This document shows positions 41,771 to 51,316 of a DNA stretch of 64,000 nt, piece by piece. The stretch lies in assembly GCA_016713115.1 (NCBI GenBank), contig JADJPU010000001.1:1674001-1738000 (forward strand), given 5' to 3'. Within the stretch, counting starts at the first letter, position 1. Every line of letters starts with the position of its first letter. The notes under the pieces are model-generated. The model had not been told where the DNA came from and made no database searches. It saw nothing but the letters and a program-made list of their open reading frames with translations. The stretch is from Cellvibrionales bacterium (GTDB lineage Bacteria; Pseudomonadota; Gammaproteobacteria; Pseudomonadales; UBA7239). A program made the position numbers and the translations under genes.

Positions 41771-42322
41771 ATGAGCAGAGCAGACGATCTAGAAACCTTA
41801 CTGGCGCCCGTAGTTGCGGCGCAGGGTTGTGAGTTGTGGAGCCTTGAGTTCTCTATGCAAGGTCGTCGCAGTCTGTTGCGTATTTTTATTGATTCACCCG
41901 ACGGTGTTTCTTTGGATGATTGCGAGCGCGTCAGTCGCCAAGTCAGCGCGGTGTTGGATGTAGAAGACCCGATTACCAGTGCGTACACACTCGAAGTGTC
42001 GTCGCCAGGCTTGGATCGTCAGTTGCATAAACCAGAACAGTTTGCGCGTTACATCGGTGCAATGGTGGCAGTGAAATTGCGCATGCCGTATCAAGGTCGC
42101 CGCCGCTTTCAAGGCAGATTGAACGGTTTGGAAGATGGCGATTTGGTGTTGCAAGTTGAAGACACAGAATTTTTGCTGCCGCTGGATGCCATTGATAAAG
42201 CGCAAGTGGTGCCCGTATTCGGCGCAGCAGAAGAACAAGCGGGTGATGCTGCTGTAACAGGTGCAGTGCGCGAAGGGGATGTCATGGGTGACGAACCGGC
42301 GCGCGATGCAGATCACAAATAA
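41771..42322 (+). CDS. rimP: RimP, ribosome maturation factor
   Basis: Assists 30S subunit maturation. A 183-residue protein with LLAPVVAAQGCELWSLEF at the N-terminus and SAYTLEVSSPGLDRQL, the signature of the RimP family. The C-terminal SH3-like domain includes RRRFQGRLNGLEDGDLVL. A low-complexity Ala/Glu/Asp tail of about 30 residues follows. It leads the nusA-infB operon. Confidence 0.95.
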   Translation: MSRADDLETLLAPVVAAQGCELWSLEFSMQGRRSLLRIFIDSPDGVSLDDCERVSRQVSAVLDVEDPITSAYTLEVSSPGLDRQLHKPEQFARYIGAMVAVKLRMPYQGRRRFQGRLNGLEDGDLVLQVEDTEFLLPLDAIDKAQVVPVFGAAEEQAGDAAVTGAVREGDVMGDEPARDADHK

Positions 42323-42365
42323 TCAATAGCCATAATCGGTTTAATTACAGTCTAGGAGTTTCACG

Positions 42366-43847
42366 ATGAGCAAAGAAATTCTTTTGGTAGCGGATGCTGT
42401 CTCCCACGAGCGAGGCGTAGACAAGGAAATGATTTTCCAGGCTTTGGAGCAGGCGCTCGCCTCAGCCACCAAAAAACGCTATGACGAAAATGCCGACATC
42501 GAAGTGACGATAGATCGCCACAGCGGCGAATACACCACAGTCAGACGCTGGGCGGTAATGCCAGACGATGTGCTGGCTGAACTTGGTACACAATTCACTT
42601 TAGAAGAAGCACATGAAATTAACCCGAATCTCAAAGCGGGCGATGTGCATGAAGAAGTAGTAGAAAACATCGGCTTTGGTCGCATTGCTGCGCAAACTGC
42701 CAAACAAGTTATCGTGCAAAAAGTGCGTGAAGCAGAACGCGCGCAAATGGTGGAAATGTACCGCCATCGCATCGGCGAGTTGGTCAATGGCACGGTGAAA
42801 AAAGTCACGCGCGACAACATCATTGTCGATTTGGGTGGCAATGCTGAAGCGGTGATGCCGCGCGAACATTTGGTAGGTCGTGAATTGTTCCGCATGAACG
42901 ATCGCGTGCGCGCAGTGTTGATCGAAATTCGTCAAGATCAACGCGGCCCGCAGTTGATCTTGTCGCGCAGTTGCCCAGAAATGCTGGTGGAATTATTTAA
43001 AATTGAAGTGCCGGAAATTGCCGAGCAAGTGATCGAAATTCGCGCGGCCGCGCGCGACCCTGGCTCACGCGCAAAAATTGCCGTGAAGACTAATGATGGT
43101 CGTATTGATCCCGTCGGCGCGTGCGTGGGTATGCGCGGTTCGCGTGTGCAAGCGGTGTCTGGCGAGCTCGACAACGAACGCATTGATATCGTGTTGTGGA
43201 ACGACAACCCAGCACAGTTGGTGATCAGCGCCATGGCGCCTGCAGAAGTGGAATCTATCGTGATGGATGAAGACACGCGCACGATGGATGTTGCCGTGGC
43301 GGAAGAAAATCTCGCACAGGCAATTGGTCGCGGTGGTCAAAATGTGAAGCTGGCTTCGCAACTGACCGGTTGGGCTATCAATGTGATGAGTACCGAAGAA
43401 GCAGAAGCGCGTCAACAACAAGAAGCGGGTTCAATTCTTGAACTGTTCATGGCGGCTTTGGAAGTGGATGAAGATGTCGCAGCCGTGTTGGTGGAAGAAG
43501 GCTTCACTTCTTTGGAAGAAGTGGCCTATGTGCCGCTCGACGAAATGATGAACATCGAAGGCTTCGATGAAGAAATCGCCACTGAATTGCGCAATCGCGC
43601 CAAAGATGCGCTGTTAACGCGCGCCTTGGCCTCGGAAGAAAAAGCGGGTGGTCAACCTGCGGCTGATTTGTTGGGTATGGATGGCATGGATGAAGCCTTG
43701 GCGTATAAATTGGCAGCCAAAGGTATTTGCACGATGGAAGATTTGGCAGAACAAGCTGTTGATGATGTATTGGAAATTGCACCTGAGTTGGGTGAAGAAA
43801 AAGCTGCCAGTTTGATCATGACGGCGCGTGCGCCGTGGTTTGCTTGA
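42366..43847 (+). CDS. nusA: NusA, transcription elongation and termination factor
   Basis: A 493-residue protein. The N-terminal domain binds RNA polymerase. The S1 domain covers about residues 135-200 (GELVNGTVKKVTRDNIIVDL). Two KH domains follow, with VGACVGMRGSRVQAVSGEL and AIGRGGQNVKLASQLTGW. Two C-terminal acidic repeats (EDVAAVLVEEGFTSLEEVAY; MDEALAYKLAAKGICTMEDLA) are the AR1 and AR2 modules found in gammaproteobacteria. Fully intact. Confidence 0.97.
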   Translation: MSKEILLVADAVSHERGVDKEMIFQALEQALASATKKRYDENADIEVTIDRHSGEYTTVRRWAVMPDDVLAELGTQFTLEEAHEINPNLKAGDVHEEVVENIGFGRIAAQTAKQVIVQKVREAERAQMVEMYRHRIGELVNGTVKKVTRDNIIVDLGGNAEAVMPREHLVGRELFRMNDRVRAVLIEIRQDQRGPQLILSRSCPEMLVELFKIEVPEIAEQVIEIRAAARDPGSRAKIAVKTNDGRIDPVGACVGMRGSRVQAVSGELDNERIDIVLWNDNPAQLVISAMAPAEVESIVMDEDTRTMDVAVAEENLAQAIGRGGQNVKLASQLTGWAINVMSTEEAEARQQQEAGSILELFMAALEVDEDVAAVLVEEGFTSLEEVAYVPLDEMMNIEGFDEEIATELRNRAKDALLTRALASEEKAGGQPAADLLGMDGMDEALAYKLAAKGICTMEDLAEQAVDDVLEIAPELGEEKAASLIMTARAPWFA

Positions 43848-43898
43848 TCGCTTGAGTCGGTAGAAACGCGTCAGGTAGATCAGGTAGAGGAGTGTTGC

Positions 43899-46640
43899 AT
43901 GAGCGATGTTGTTGTAAGTCAGTTGGCAGAAAATATTGGCACGCCCGTTGAGCGTTTGCTAAAGCAAATGGAAGACGCGGGTTTGCCACAGCGCAAAGCG
44001 TCCGATTCCGTTTCGGATGAGCAAAAAGAAGTGTTGCTGAAATTTCTGCGTGAGTCGCACGGTGAAGTTGATAGCGGACCGAAAAAAATTACGCTCAAGC
44101 GCAAAACTGTTAGTACCTTGAAAACCGGTACAGGCACGGCGCGTAAAACCGTTAGCGTTGAAGTCAGAAAAAAACGCACTTATGTGAAGCGCGAAGATGC
44201 AGCGGCTGACGAAGTGGAAAGCGCAGCAGAAGTCGAGCAGGAAGTGCTGGCGCCTGTTGAAGCAGTTGTTGAGGCGCCTGTAACTACAGAAGAAGTACCA
44301 CCGGTTGTTGAAGAGCCGGAAGCTCCTGCTGTGGTTGAAGAAGTGGTTGCGGAAGAAGCGCCTGTTGTAGAAGTTGTGGAAGAAGTGCCTGCGCCGGAAG
44401 TGCGCGCACCTTCAAAACTGGCGGGAAAAATCTTAGGCCGTTCGGCACTGGATGATGCAGAGCAGCGCCGTCAAGCCGCGATTCTCGCGCGCCGTGCAGC
44501 GGACGAAGTTGAAAAATTAGAATTAGCACGCAAGAAAAAACAGCTGGAGGCGGAAGCGGAGCGCCAAAAAGCACAAAAAGCAGCTGCCACACCTGCCGCT
44601 GCTGAAGCTGCGGCAGCAACGGGTGATGCGCGTCAAGATGCTGTAAAAAAACGCGCCAAGCAAGATGAAGAAGATGATAAGAACAAGAAAAAAGGTGCGG
44701 TAAAAACGCGCGAAAAAGCGGCGCGTGCCAAGCCGAATCGCAACGATGTGTTTGAAATTCTCGATGAAGAGGATGTTGAGCGTCACAGTGAAGATATGGA
44801 TTTTCGTCCTTTCACGCGTGGCACGGGCAAGCACAAAGTAAAAATGAGTAATAAGCACACCTTCCAGCGCCCTACGGAGAAGCAAGTGTTGCAAGTGGCA
44901 TTGCCTGAAGAAATTCCAGTGGGCGATTTGGCGCAGAAAATGAATGTCAAAGGCGTTGAAGTGGTGAAGGCGCTGATGAAGCTTGGTGTGATGGCGAATA
45001 TCAGCCAAGTGGTTGATCGCGATACTGCAACACTGATCGTTGAAGAGTTTGGGCACACGGCTGTTTCAGTTTCTGAAAATGCTGTAGAAGAAGATCTGGA
45101 AGCGCTATTGGCGGGTGATGAGGGTACTGCTGCTCCGCGCGCGCCGGTTGTTACGGTTATGGGTCATGTTGACCACGGCAAAACATCGCTGCTCGATTAC
45201 ATCCGCAAAGCGAAAGTGGCGGCAGGTGAAGCGGGCGGTATTACGCAGCACATCGGTGCGTATCGCGTAGAAACGGCGCGCGGCGTTATCACTTTCTTGG
45301 ATACGCCAGGACACGCGGCGTTTACGGCGATGCGCTCGCGCGGTGCGCAATCAACGGATGTCGTTATTCTCGTTGTTGCCGCCGACGATGGCGTGATGCC
45401 ACAAACCGTAGAGGCGATTCAGCACGCGAAAGCGGCGGGCGTTCCAATTGTGGTGGCGATCAATAAAATTGATAAGCCGGCTGCAGATCCTGAACGCGTC
45501 AAAAATGAATTGGTACAGCGCGAAGTCATCCCAGAAGAATGGGGTGGTGACACGCAATTTATTCCTGTGTCTGCGCACACGGGTGAAGGCATCGACAGTT
45601 TGTTGGAAGCGGTGTTGTTGCAAGCGGAGATGTTAGAGCTGCGCGCACCTGCGGATATCCCAGCACAAGGTGTCGTGATCGAATCGCGTTTGGATAAAGG
45701 TCGCGGTGCGGTAGCGAGTTTGTTGGTACAGCGCGGCACACTGCGTCGTGGCGATATTGTGCTGGCAGGTTTGAACTACGGTCGCGTGCGTGCGATGTTT
45801 GATCACACTGGTCATGCGATTACCGAAGCCGGTCCATCCGTGCCGGTGGAGTTGTTAGGTTTGGATGGTGTGCCGAATGCAGGCGACAGTTTTATGGTGG
45901 TGCCTGATGAGCGCCGTGCGCGTGAAGTGGCGCAATTCCGTGAACAAAAACAACGGCAATCGCGTCACGGTCGTCAGCAATCCGTCAATTTGGAAAACAT
46001 GTTCGACAACATGGGCGCGGATGAGAAAAAAGTGCTCAACATCGTGTTGAAAGCGGATGTGCGCGGTTCGTTGGAAGCGATTCAATCGGCGCTGGCTGGT
46101 TTGGGTAACAATGAAGTCGAAGTGCGTGTTGTCAGTGGTGGCGTCGGTGGTATTGCAGAAACCGATGTGAACTTAGCCGTCACAACCAGCGCTGTCATTC
46201 TCGGTTTCAATGTGCGCGCCGAAGGTGCAGCGCGCAAACGCGCAGAGCAAGAAGGCGTAGAAATTCGCTATTACAGCATCATCTACAATTTGTTGGATGA
46301 AATGAAGTTGGCGTTGGCCGGTATGTTGGCGCCAGAAACGCGCGAAGAAATTGTCGGTATTGCGCAAGTGCGCGATGTGTTCAACTCACCGAAGTTTGGT
46401 CAGATTGCCGGCTGTATGGTGGTGGAAGGCATTGTGTATCGCAACAAACCGATTCGCGTGTTGCGCGACAACGTGGTGATTTACCAAGGTCAGTTGGAGT
46501 CTTTGCGCCGCTTCAAAGACGACGCTTCCGAAGTGCGCGCCGGCATCGAGTGCGGTATCGGCGTGAAAGATTACAACGATGTCCAAGTGGGCGATCAAAT
46601 CGAGGTGTATCAAGTCACCACGATTGCGCGCACTTTGTAA
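43899..46640 (+). CDS. infB: Translation initiation factor IF-2
   Basis: Large GTPase that places initiator tRNA on the 30S subunit. The 913-residue protein has the IF2N domain, a long charged and Glu/Val/Ala-rich linker (about residues 75-300), a second IF2N domain near 340-395 and the GTPase from about 418 (GHVDHGKTS, DTPGHAAF, NKIDKP). The C-terminal domains that bind initiator tRNA follow. AGAGGAG lies about seven bases before the ATG. The linker explains the long low-complexity reading frames seen on the opposite strand. Confidence 0.98.
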   Translation: MSDVVVSQLAENIGTPVERLLKQMEDAGLPQRKASDSVSDEQKEVLLKFLRESHGEVDSGPKKITLKRKTVSTLKTGTGTARKTVSVEVRKKRTYVKREDAAADEVESAAEVEQEVLAPVEAVVEAPVTTEEVPPVVEEPEAPAVVEEVVAEEAPVVEVVEEVPAPEVRAPSKLAGKILGRSALDDAEQRRQAAILARRAADEVEKLELARKKKQLEAEAERQKAQKAAATPAAAEAAAATGDARQDAVKKRAKQDEEDDKNKKKGAVKTREKAARAKPNRNDVFEILDEEDVERHSEDMDFRPFTRGTGKHKVKMSNKHTFQRPTEKQVLQVALPEEIPVGDLAQKMNVKGVEVVKALMKLGVMANISQVVDRDTATLIVEEFGHTAVSVSENAVEEDLEALLAGDEGTAAPRAPVVTVMGHVDHGKTSLLDYIRKAKVAAGEAGGITQHIGAYRVETARGVITFLDTPGHAAFTAMRSRGAQSTDVVILVVAADDGVMPQTVEAIQHAKAAGVPIVVAINKIDKPAADPERVKNELVQREVIPEEWGGDTQFIPVSAHTGEGIDSLLEAVLLQAEMLELRAPADIPAQGVVIESRLDKGRGAVASLLVQRGTLRRGDIVLAGLNYGRVRAMFDHTGHAITEAGPSVPVELLGLDGVPNAGDSFMVVPDERRAREVAQFREQKQRQSRHGRQQSVNLENMFDNMGADEKKVLNIVLKADVRGSLEAIQSALAGLGNNEVEVRVVSGGVGGIAETDVNLAVTTSAVILGFNVRAEGAARKRAEQEGVEIRYYSIIYNLLDEMKLALAGMLAPETREEIVGIAQVRDVFNSPKFGQIAGCMVVEGIVYRNKPIRVLRDNVVIYQGQLESLRRFKDDASEVRAGIECGIGVKDYNDVQVGDQIEVYQVTTIARTL

Positions 46641-46655
46641 TTGGCGGCAGCACCG

Positions 46656-47042
46656 ATGGCGCAGGAATACAGTCGCACTCAGCGCGTGGGAGATTATCTC
46701 AAGCGCGAGTTGGCGCTGTTGATTCAGCAGGAACTGCGCGATCCGCGTGTGGGCATGGTGAATATCAACGAAGTGGAAGTGAGTCGCGATCTGGCGCACG
46801 CGAAAGTGTTTGTGACTTTTGTGGGTGATCGCACAGACGAAATCAATACGCAGGCATTGAAAGTGTTGAATACGGCGCAAGGTTTTTTGCGCAGCCGCAT
46901 TGCGTCAAACAATCACATGCGCACCACGCCGCGTATACATTTTGTGTTGGATGTCAGCGTGCAGCGCGGCGCGCATCTTTCAGCTTTGATTGATCAAGCC
47001 ATCGCTGCTGACAGTCACTTGCAAGCACCCAAAGAATCTTAG
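46656..47042 (+). CDS. rbfA: RbfA, ribosome-binding factor A
   Basis: Binds the 30S subunit during 16S rRNA processing and cold adaptation. The 128-residue KH-fold protein begins MAQEYSRTQRVGDYLKREL, matching family N-termini; an in-frame TTG at 46641 is less likely. LRDPRVGMVNINEVEVSRDL and RTTPRIHFVLD are conserved. Confidence 0.95.
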   Translation: MAQEYSRTQRVGDYLKRELALLIQQELRDPRVGMVNINEVEVSRDLAHAKVFVTFVGDRTDEINTQALKVLNTAQGFLRSRIASNNHMRTTPRIHFVLDVSVQRGAHLSALIDQAIAADSHLQAPKES

Positions 47043-47053
47043 GACGTATCGCA

Positions 47054-47998
47054 GTGAGCAAGCCACGCAAAGCGCGCGGTCGGCGTGTCGATGGCATTTT
47101 GCTATTGGATAAGCCGCTCGGCATGAGTTCCAACGCTGCGCTGCAAAAAGTGAAATGGCTCTTCTCGGCGGCTAAAGCGGGACATACCGGCAGCTTGGAT
47201 CCTTTGGCAACAGGTGTGCTGCCGCTGTGTTTTGGTGAGGCAACCAAGTTTTCACAGCACTTACTGGATGCGGACAAAGCCTATCGCTGCACTATCCGTT
47301 TTGGCATCACCACCACCACAGCAGATGCGGAGGGTGAGGAGCTGAACAATCAGCCTGCGCCTGAGCTGACGCGCGCTGCGGTACAGGCAGTGTTGCCCGC
47401 GTTTATCGGTCAAATCGAGCAAGTGCCGCCGATGTTTTCTGCGCTAAAACACCAAGGTACGCCGCTGTATAAATTGGCGCGAGAGGGTGTGGAGATCGAG
47501 CGCGCGCCACGAGTGGTGACGATTTATAGCCTTGTGCTGCTGGATTTTAGGGCGGGCGACTACCCGGAAGCAGATATTGAAGTGAGCGTCAGCAAAGGAA
47601 CGTACATCCGCACTTTGGCGGAGGATATTGGCGCGAAATTGGGCTGTGGCGCGCATGTGGCTGCGCTGCGTCGTATCAAGGCGGGGCGGTTTGCAGAAGC
47701 AGCTTGCGTCACGCTGGACGAGTTAGTGGCGCTGCGCGGCGATGATGATGCAAACGCCGCACTACTTGATCGCTATTTGCTTCCTGTCGCAGCAGCTTTG
47801 GAGCATATGCAAACGGTAACGCTGCCAGAGTCTTTGGGTTATTACTTGCGTCAAGGGCAGCCGGTATTGGATACAAGTGCGTTGCGCGCGGTCGCGGTGG
47901 GTGAAATCGTCCGGCTAATGCTGGATAATGGCGAGTTCCTTGGGGTGGCAGAAATTCTTGCCGACGGCAGAATTGCTCCCAGAAGGTTGCTGCAATAA
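47054..47998 (+). CDS. truB: TruB, tRNA pseudouridine-55 synthase
   Basis: Makes the universal pseudouridine in the T-loop of tRNAs. The catalytic Asp49 lies in KAGHTGSLDPLATGVLP. QVPPMFSALKHQGTPLYKLAR and VSKGTYIRTLAEDIG are other family blocks. It has a GTG start at 47054 and 314 residues. It is part of the infB-rbfA-truB-rpsO set. Confidence 0.96.
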   Translation: MSKPRKARGRRVDGILLLDKPLGMSSNAALQKVKWLFSAAKAGHTGSLDPLATGVLPLCFGEATKFSQHLLDADKAYRCTIRFGITTTTADAEGEELNNQPAPELTRAAVQAVLPAFIGQIEQVPPMFSALKHQGTPLYKLAREGVEIERAPRVVTIYSLVLLDFRAGDYPEADIEVSVSKGTYIRTLAEDIGAKLGCGAHVAALRRIKAGRFAEAACVTLDELVALRGDDDANAALLDRYLLPVAAALEHMQTVTLPESLGYYLRQGQPVLDTSALRAVAVGEIVRLMLDNGEFLGVAEILADGRIAPRRLLQ

Positions 47999-48020
47999 GG
48001 CAGCAGATCACCACAGCTGT

Positions 48021-48059
48021 AAATATGCACGGCTGTTTGTGAAATATTTATGCATATTT
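48021..48059 (+). promoter_or_regulatory. Hairpin in the rpsO leader, candidate S15 autoregulatory element
   Basis: AAATATGCA (48021-48029) and TGCATATTT (48051-48059) are exact complements around a 21-base loop. The stem ends two bases before the AGAGG ribosome site of rpsO. S15 is known to repress its own mRNA through leader structures in several bacteria; that this stem does so here is inferred. Confidence 0.5.
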
Positions 48060-48073
48060 AAGAGGTTAGTTAC

Positions 48074-48343
48074 ATGGCACTGTCAGTTGAAGAAAAAATT
48101 GCAATCGTTAAAGAACACGGCCAAGGTGAAAAAGATACTGGATCACCAGAAGTTCAAGTTGCTTTGTTGACAGCGAATATTAACAAGCTGCAAGGACATT
48201 TTGGTGCGCATAAACAAGATCACCACTCGCGTCGCGGTTTGATTCGCATGGTTAATCAGCGTCGTAAATTGTTGGATTATTTGAAACGCAAAGATGTCAA
48301 TCGCTACGCGCAGCTCATTGCTAAACTCGGCTTGCGTCGCTAA
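48074..48343 (+). CDS. rpsO: 30S ribosomal protein S15
   Basis: An 89-residue ribosomal protein. LSVEEKIAIVKEHG, GSPEVQVALLTANINKLQGH and HHSRRGLIRMVNQRRKLLDY are nearly invariant. It is followed by a terminator-like hairpin and pnp, the usual order. Confidence 0.98.
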   Translation: MALSVEEKIAIVKEHGQGEKDTGSPEVQVALLTANINKLQGHFGAHKQDHHSRRGLIRMVNQRRKLLDYLKRKDVNRYAQLIAKLGLRR

Positions 48344-48349
48344 GTGAAG

Positions 48350-48376
48350 ATGCCGCGCCAAAAGCGCGGCATTTTT
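48350..48376 (+). terminator. Hairpin terminator between rpsO and pnp
   Basis: ATGCCGCGC, loop CAAAA, GCGCGGCAT and a T run. It sits six bases after the rpsO stop, as in other gammaproteobacteria. In E. coli the corresponding region also contains RNase processing sites. Confidence 0.88.
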
Positions 48377-48403
48377 GTCAGTAGAAGAGAGAAGGAAAAT
48401 ATC

Positions 48404-50425
48404 GTGAAAGCAATCATTAAAAAATTTCAATACGGCGACCAGACTGTCACTCTGGAAACGGGGCGCATTGCGCGTCAAGCATCGGGTGCAGTGTTGGCCT
48501 CCATGGGCAAAACCACGGTGTTGTGTACCGTTGTGGGTGCAAAAACAGCTAAAGCGGGACAAGATTTTTTTCCGCTGTCTGTGCACTACCAAGAAAAAGC
48601 CTACGCGGCTGGAAAAATTCCTGGCGGATTTTTTAAGCGCGAAGGTCGTCCGAGCGAAAAAGAAACGCTGACTTCGCGTTTGATCGATCGTCCTATCCGT
48701 CCGTTGTTTCCTAACGATTTCAACAACGAAGTGCAGGTTGTTTGCACAGTAGTTTCGGCAGAAAAAGATACCGATCCCGATATTATCGCCATGATCGGCA
48801 CTTCTGCTGCGTTGGCTATTTCTGGTATTCCCTTCAATGGCCCTATCGGCGCGGCGCGTGTGGGCTATACCGATGCAGCGGGTTATATTCTCAATCCTGG
48901 CTACAAAAAACTGTCCGAATCTGAATTGGACATGGTGGTGGCCGGCACAAAAGATGCCGTATTGATGGTGGAATCCGAAGCCAAAGAATTGCCAGAAGAC
49001 ATCATGTTGGGCGCGGTGTTGTTTGCTCACCGCGAACTGCAAGTCGTAATCGCTGCAATCAGCGCATTGGCAGCCGATGCTGGCAAACCGCGTTGGGATT
49101 GGCAGGCTCCTGCTGAAAATCGCGGCTTGCAAGATCGCGTTGTCGCAGCAGTTGGTCCGCAAATCGGTGAAGCGTATCGCATCACAGAAAAACAACAGCG
49201 CTATGCGCGTTTGGATGAATTGCGTCAACTGGCTATCGAAAAAGTAGCCGGTGATGAAGCCGGCTTTAATGAAAAAGATGTTGCCGATATGTTTGGCAAA
49301 CTGGAGAAAAAAGTTGTTCGCAATCGCGTATTGAATGGTGAGCCGCGTATCGATGGCCGTGATAATCGCACTGTGCGTGCATTGGCTATCGAAGTAGGTG
49401 TATTGCCTTCTGTGCACGGCTCGGCCTTGTTTACGCGCGGCGAAACGCAGGCAATTGTTGTCGCCACTTTGGGTTCTATGCGCGATGCGCAAGCCATTGA
49501 TGCGCTGGAAGGCGAACGCAAAGATCCGTTCATGTTGCATTACAACTTCCCGCCGTATTCGGTGGGCGAGTGTGGTCGCATGGGTGGCACAGGTCGCCGC
49601 GAGATTGGTCACGGCCGTTTGGGGCGTCGCGGTGTAGCGGCGATGTTGCCGGCGCAAGAAGCGTTTCCTTACTCCATACGCGTAGTGTCTGAAATTACGG
49701 AATCCAATGGCTCTAGCTCTATGGCTTCTGTTTGTGGCAGCAGCTTGGCATTGATGGATGCTGGCGTGCCATTGAAAGCACCCGTAGCAGGCATTGCGAT
49801 GGGCTTGGTGAAAGACGGCAATCGCTTTGCAGTGTTGACCGATATTTTGGGCGACGAAGATCATCTCGGCGATATGGATTTCAAAGTGGCCGGTACAGCC
49901 AACGGCATTACTGCGCTGCAAATGGATATCAAAATTGAAGGCATCAACGAAGAAATTATGGATCGCGCTTTAGAGCAAGCTCTCGCTGCGCGTCTGCAAA
50001 TTCTTGCGGAGATGAACAAAGTTATCAGTACGCCGCGCACAGCGATTGCAGAGACTGCGCCACGCTTTACGCAGATTAAAATTGATCCAGAAAAAATTCG
50101 CGACTTGATCGGTAAAGGTGGTGCAACTATCCGCGCTATTACCGAAGCCACTGGTTCGCAAATTGACATCGAAGACACTGGCGTAGTGCGCGTTTACGCG
50201 GCGGATGCCACAGCGCAACAAGAAACCTTGCGCCGCATTGAGTCGATTACTGCTGAAGCAGAAATTGGAGCTATCTACACTGGTAAAGTAGTGCGCATCG
50301 TAGATTTTGGTGCGTTTGTTGAATTTATGCCGGGCAAAGATGGCTTGGTGCATATTTCACAATTTGCCATGAGCGCATCGCGTCCGTGTCTGATCGTCTG
50401 CAAGAAGGCCAAGAAGTGCAAGTGA
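48404..50425 (+). CDS. pnp: Polynucleotide phosphorylase (frame lost near the C-terminal S1 domain)
   Basis: Phosphorolytic 3'-5' exoribonuclease of the degradosome. The frame reads both RNase PH domains (for example FFKREGRPSEKETLTSRLID and GRREIGHGRLGRRG), the KH domain (IRDLIGKGGATIRAI) and most of the S1 domain (YTGKVVRIVDFGAFVEFMPG). After GLVHISQFA the frame shifts, giving about 20 spurious residues; family sequence resumes as HERIASVSDRL at 50368. One C missing in GCCATGAG explains it. The GTG at 48404 with AGGA upstream matches family starts (KAIIKKFQYG). Confidence 0.96.
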   Translation: MKAIIKKFQYGDQTVTLETGRIARQASGAVLASMGKTTVLCTVVGAKTAKAGQDFFPLSVHYQEKAYAAGKIPGGFFKREGRPSEKETLTSRLIDRPIRPLFPNDFNNEVQVVCTVVSAEKDTDPDIIAMIGTSAALAISGIPFNGPIGAARVGYTDAAGYILNPGYKKLSESELDMVVAGTKDAVLMVESEAKELPEDIMLGAVLFAHRELQVVIAAISALAADAGKPRWDWQAPAENRGLQDRVVAAVGPQIGEAYRITEKQQRYARLDELRQLAIEKVAGDEAGFNEKDVADMFGKLEKKVVRNRVLNGEPRIDGRDNRTVRALAIEVGVLPSVHGSALFTRGETQAIVVATLGSMRDAQAIDALEGERKDPFMLHYNFPPYSVGECGRMGGTGRREIGHGRLGRRGVAAMLPAQEAFPYSIRVVSEITESNGSSSMASVCGSSLALMDAGVPLKAPVAGIAMGLVKDGNRFAVLTDILGDEDHLGDMDFKVAGTANGITALQMDIKIEGINEEIMDRALEQALAARLQILAEMNKVISTPRTAIAETAPRFTQIKIDPEKIRDLIGKGGATIRAITEATGSQIDIEDTGVVRVYAADATAQQETLRRIESITAEAEIGAIYTGKVVRIVDFGAFVEFMPGKDGLVHISQFAMSASRPCLIVCKKAKKCK

Positions 50426-50541
50426 AGGTGCTGGATGTGGATAATCGCGGCCGCATTAAGCTGTCGATTAAAGAGGCGATGCCAGAAGAAGCGGTTGCCG
50501 CTGCTGATACTGCGCCAGCCGATGCGCCGACAGAAGGCTGA
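50368..50541 (+). pseudogene. pnp: C-terminal tail of polynucleotide phosphorylase in the shifted frame
   Basis: Fifty-seven residues, HERIASVSDRLQEGQEVQVK then VLDVDNRGRIKLSIKEA, complete the S1 domain of the preceding pnp frame and end in an acidic Ala/Pro-rich tail with a TGA at 50539-50541. It has no start site of its own. Joined to the upstream frame it gives a normal protein of about 712 residues. Confidence 0.9.
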
Positions 50542-50563
50542 TTAAGATAAACAAAATGCACAG

Positions 50564-50583
50564 AGGGGGTTGATCGCCCCCCT
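50564..50583 (+). terminator. GC hairpin after pnp
   Basis: AGGGGG and CCCCCT around an eight-base loop lie between pnp and the first exported paralog. It is a plausible terminator, though the following T tract is weak. TTGATC within it and TATAGT just downstream could also serve as a promoter for the next gene. Confidence 0.45.
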
Positions 50584-50630
50584 GTTTGGTTATAGTACGC
50601 CCATAAGAAGTATTACAACGGAGAAACACT

Positions 50631-51257
50631 ATGAAAAAGACCACCGTCTTTACCTTGGCTGCCGTTTGTGGCGCTTTCGCGTTGGCTCTTCCAGATTGGA
50701 AAAAGCCGCTGAATGCTACCTACCCTAATGAACAGTACAAACTAATTAATGCAGAAATGACGCAGACCTTGGCTGTGTCAGGCTGTAAAACGCTGAGCAT
50801 CAAGAAGACCAAAACAGGTCCTTCGACATTCAACACAGTTGCTCTATTTGATAACGGTAGCTACGCGTTATATCGCTATGCTACAGGCGACTTCAGTGGT
50901 ACACCGGATACTATCGTGACCGGTTCTTGGTCTAAGGTGCCTGGAAAGAGTAGTGACACATTCTACTTGTCGATCAACTCAGCATCAATGATTGACTTGT
51001 TGGGTGACTTGGATGACGCCGGTTTGGCAAACTGTAAGACAAATCCAAAACTGGCTAGCATGACGCAGTTGGACTTCTTGGCGCCTACAGCATTGGTAAA
51101 GAAAAATACGCTGGTGTTTAACATCAAGAAAGGGACAGCTACTGGTACTTTACAGATTACTGGTCAGCAGCATAACGATCAAAAAGGGTCTCTAAATGCA
51201 GTGGGTAAGTTCAGTGTTAAAGCGACACTGAAAGGCGGCACTTGGGTAGAGATTTAA
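50631..51257 (+). CDS. Exported protein of unknown function, paralog 1 of 2
   Basis: A 208-residue protein with a signal-peptide-like N-terminus (KKTTVFTLAAVCGAFALALP). The mature part is strand-rich. It shares with the next gene the motif QTLAVSGCKTLS, a GSWSKVPGKSS block, a second Cys-Lys pair (NCKTNPK) and TALVKKNTLVF. The two conserved cysteines outside the signal peptide may form a disulfide. I recognise no known family. A ribosome site GGAG lies seven bases before the ATG. Its own weak promoter may lie in the upstream hairpin region. Confidence 0.75.
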   Translation: MKKTTVFTLAAVCGAFALALPDWKKPLNATYPNEQYKLINAEMTQTLAVSGCKTLSIKKTKTGPSTFNTVALFDNGSYALYRYATGDFSGTPDTIVTGSWSKVPGKSSDTFYLSINSASMIDLLGDLDDAGLANCKTNPKLASMTQLDFLAPTALVKKNTLVFNIKKGTATGTLQITGQQHNDQKGSLNAVGKFSVKATLKGGTWVEI

Positions 51258-51316
51258 CCCTTCTAGATGTTATTGAGATTTTGTTATCCGATAACTTAAA
51301 AAAACAGAGGTATAAC

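Noticed and set aside
44284..45056. Overlapping antisense frames opposite infB
   Set aside because: They come from the Glu/Val/Ala-rich linker of IF-2 read backwards and have repetitive Leu/Pro/Gln composition.
48143..49921. 592-codon open frame antisense to rpsO and pnp
   Set aside because: It lies wholly opposite two very well conserved genes, and its translation is Arg/His/Cys-rich with no motif; a codon-bias shadow.
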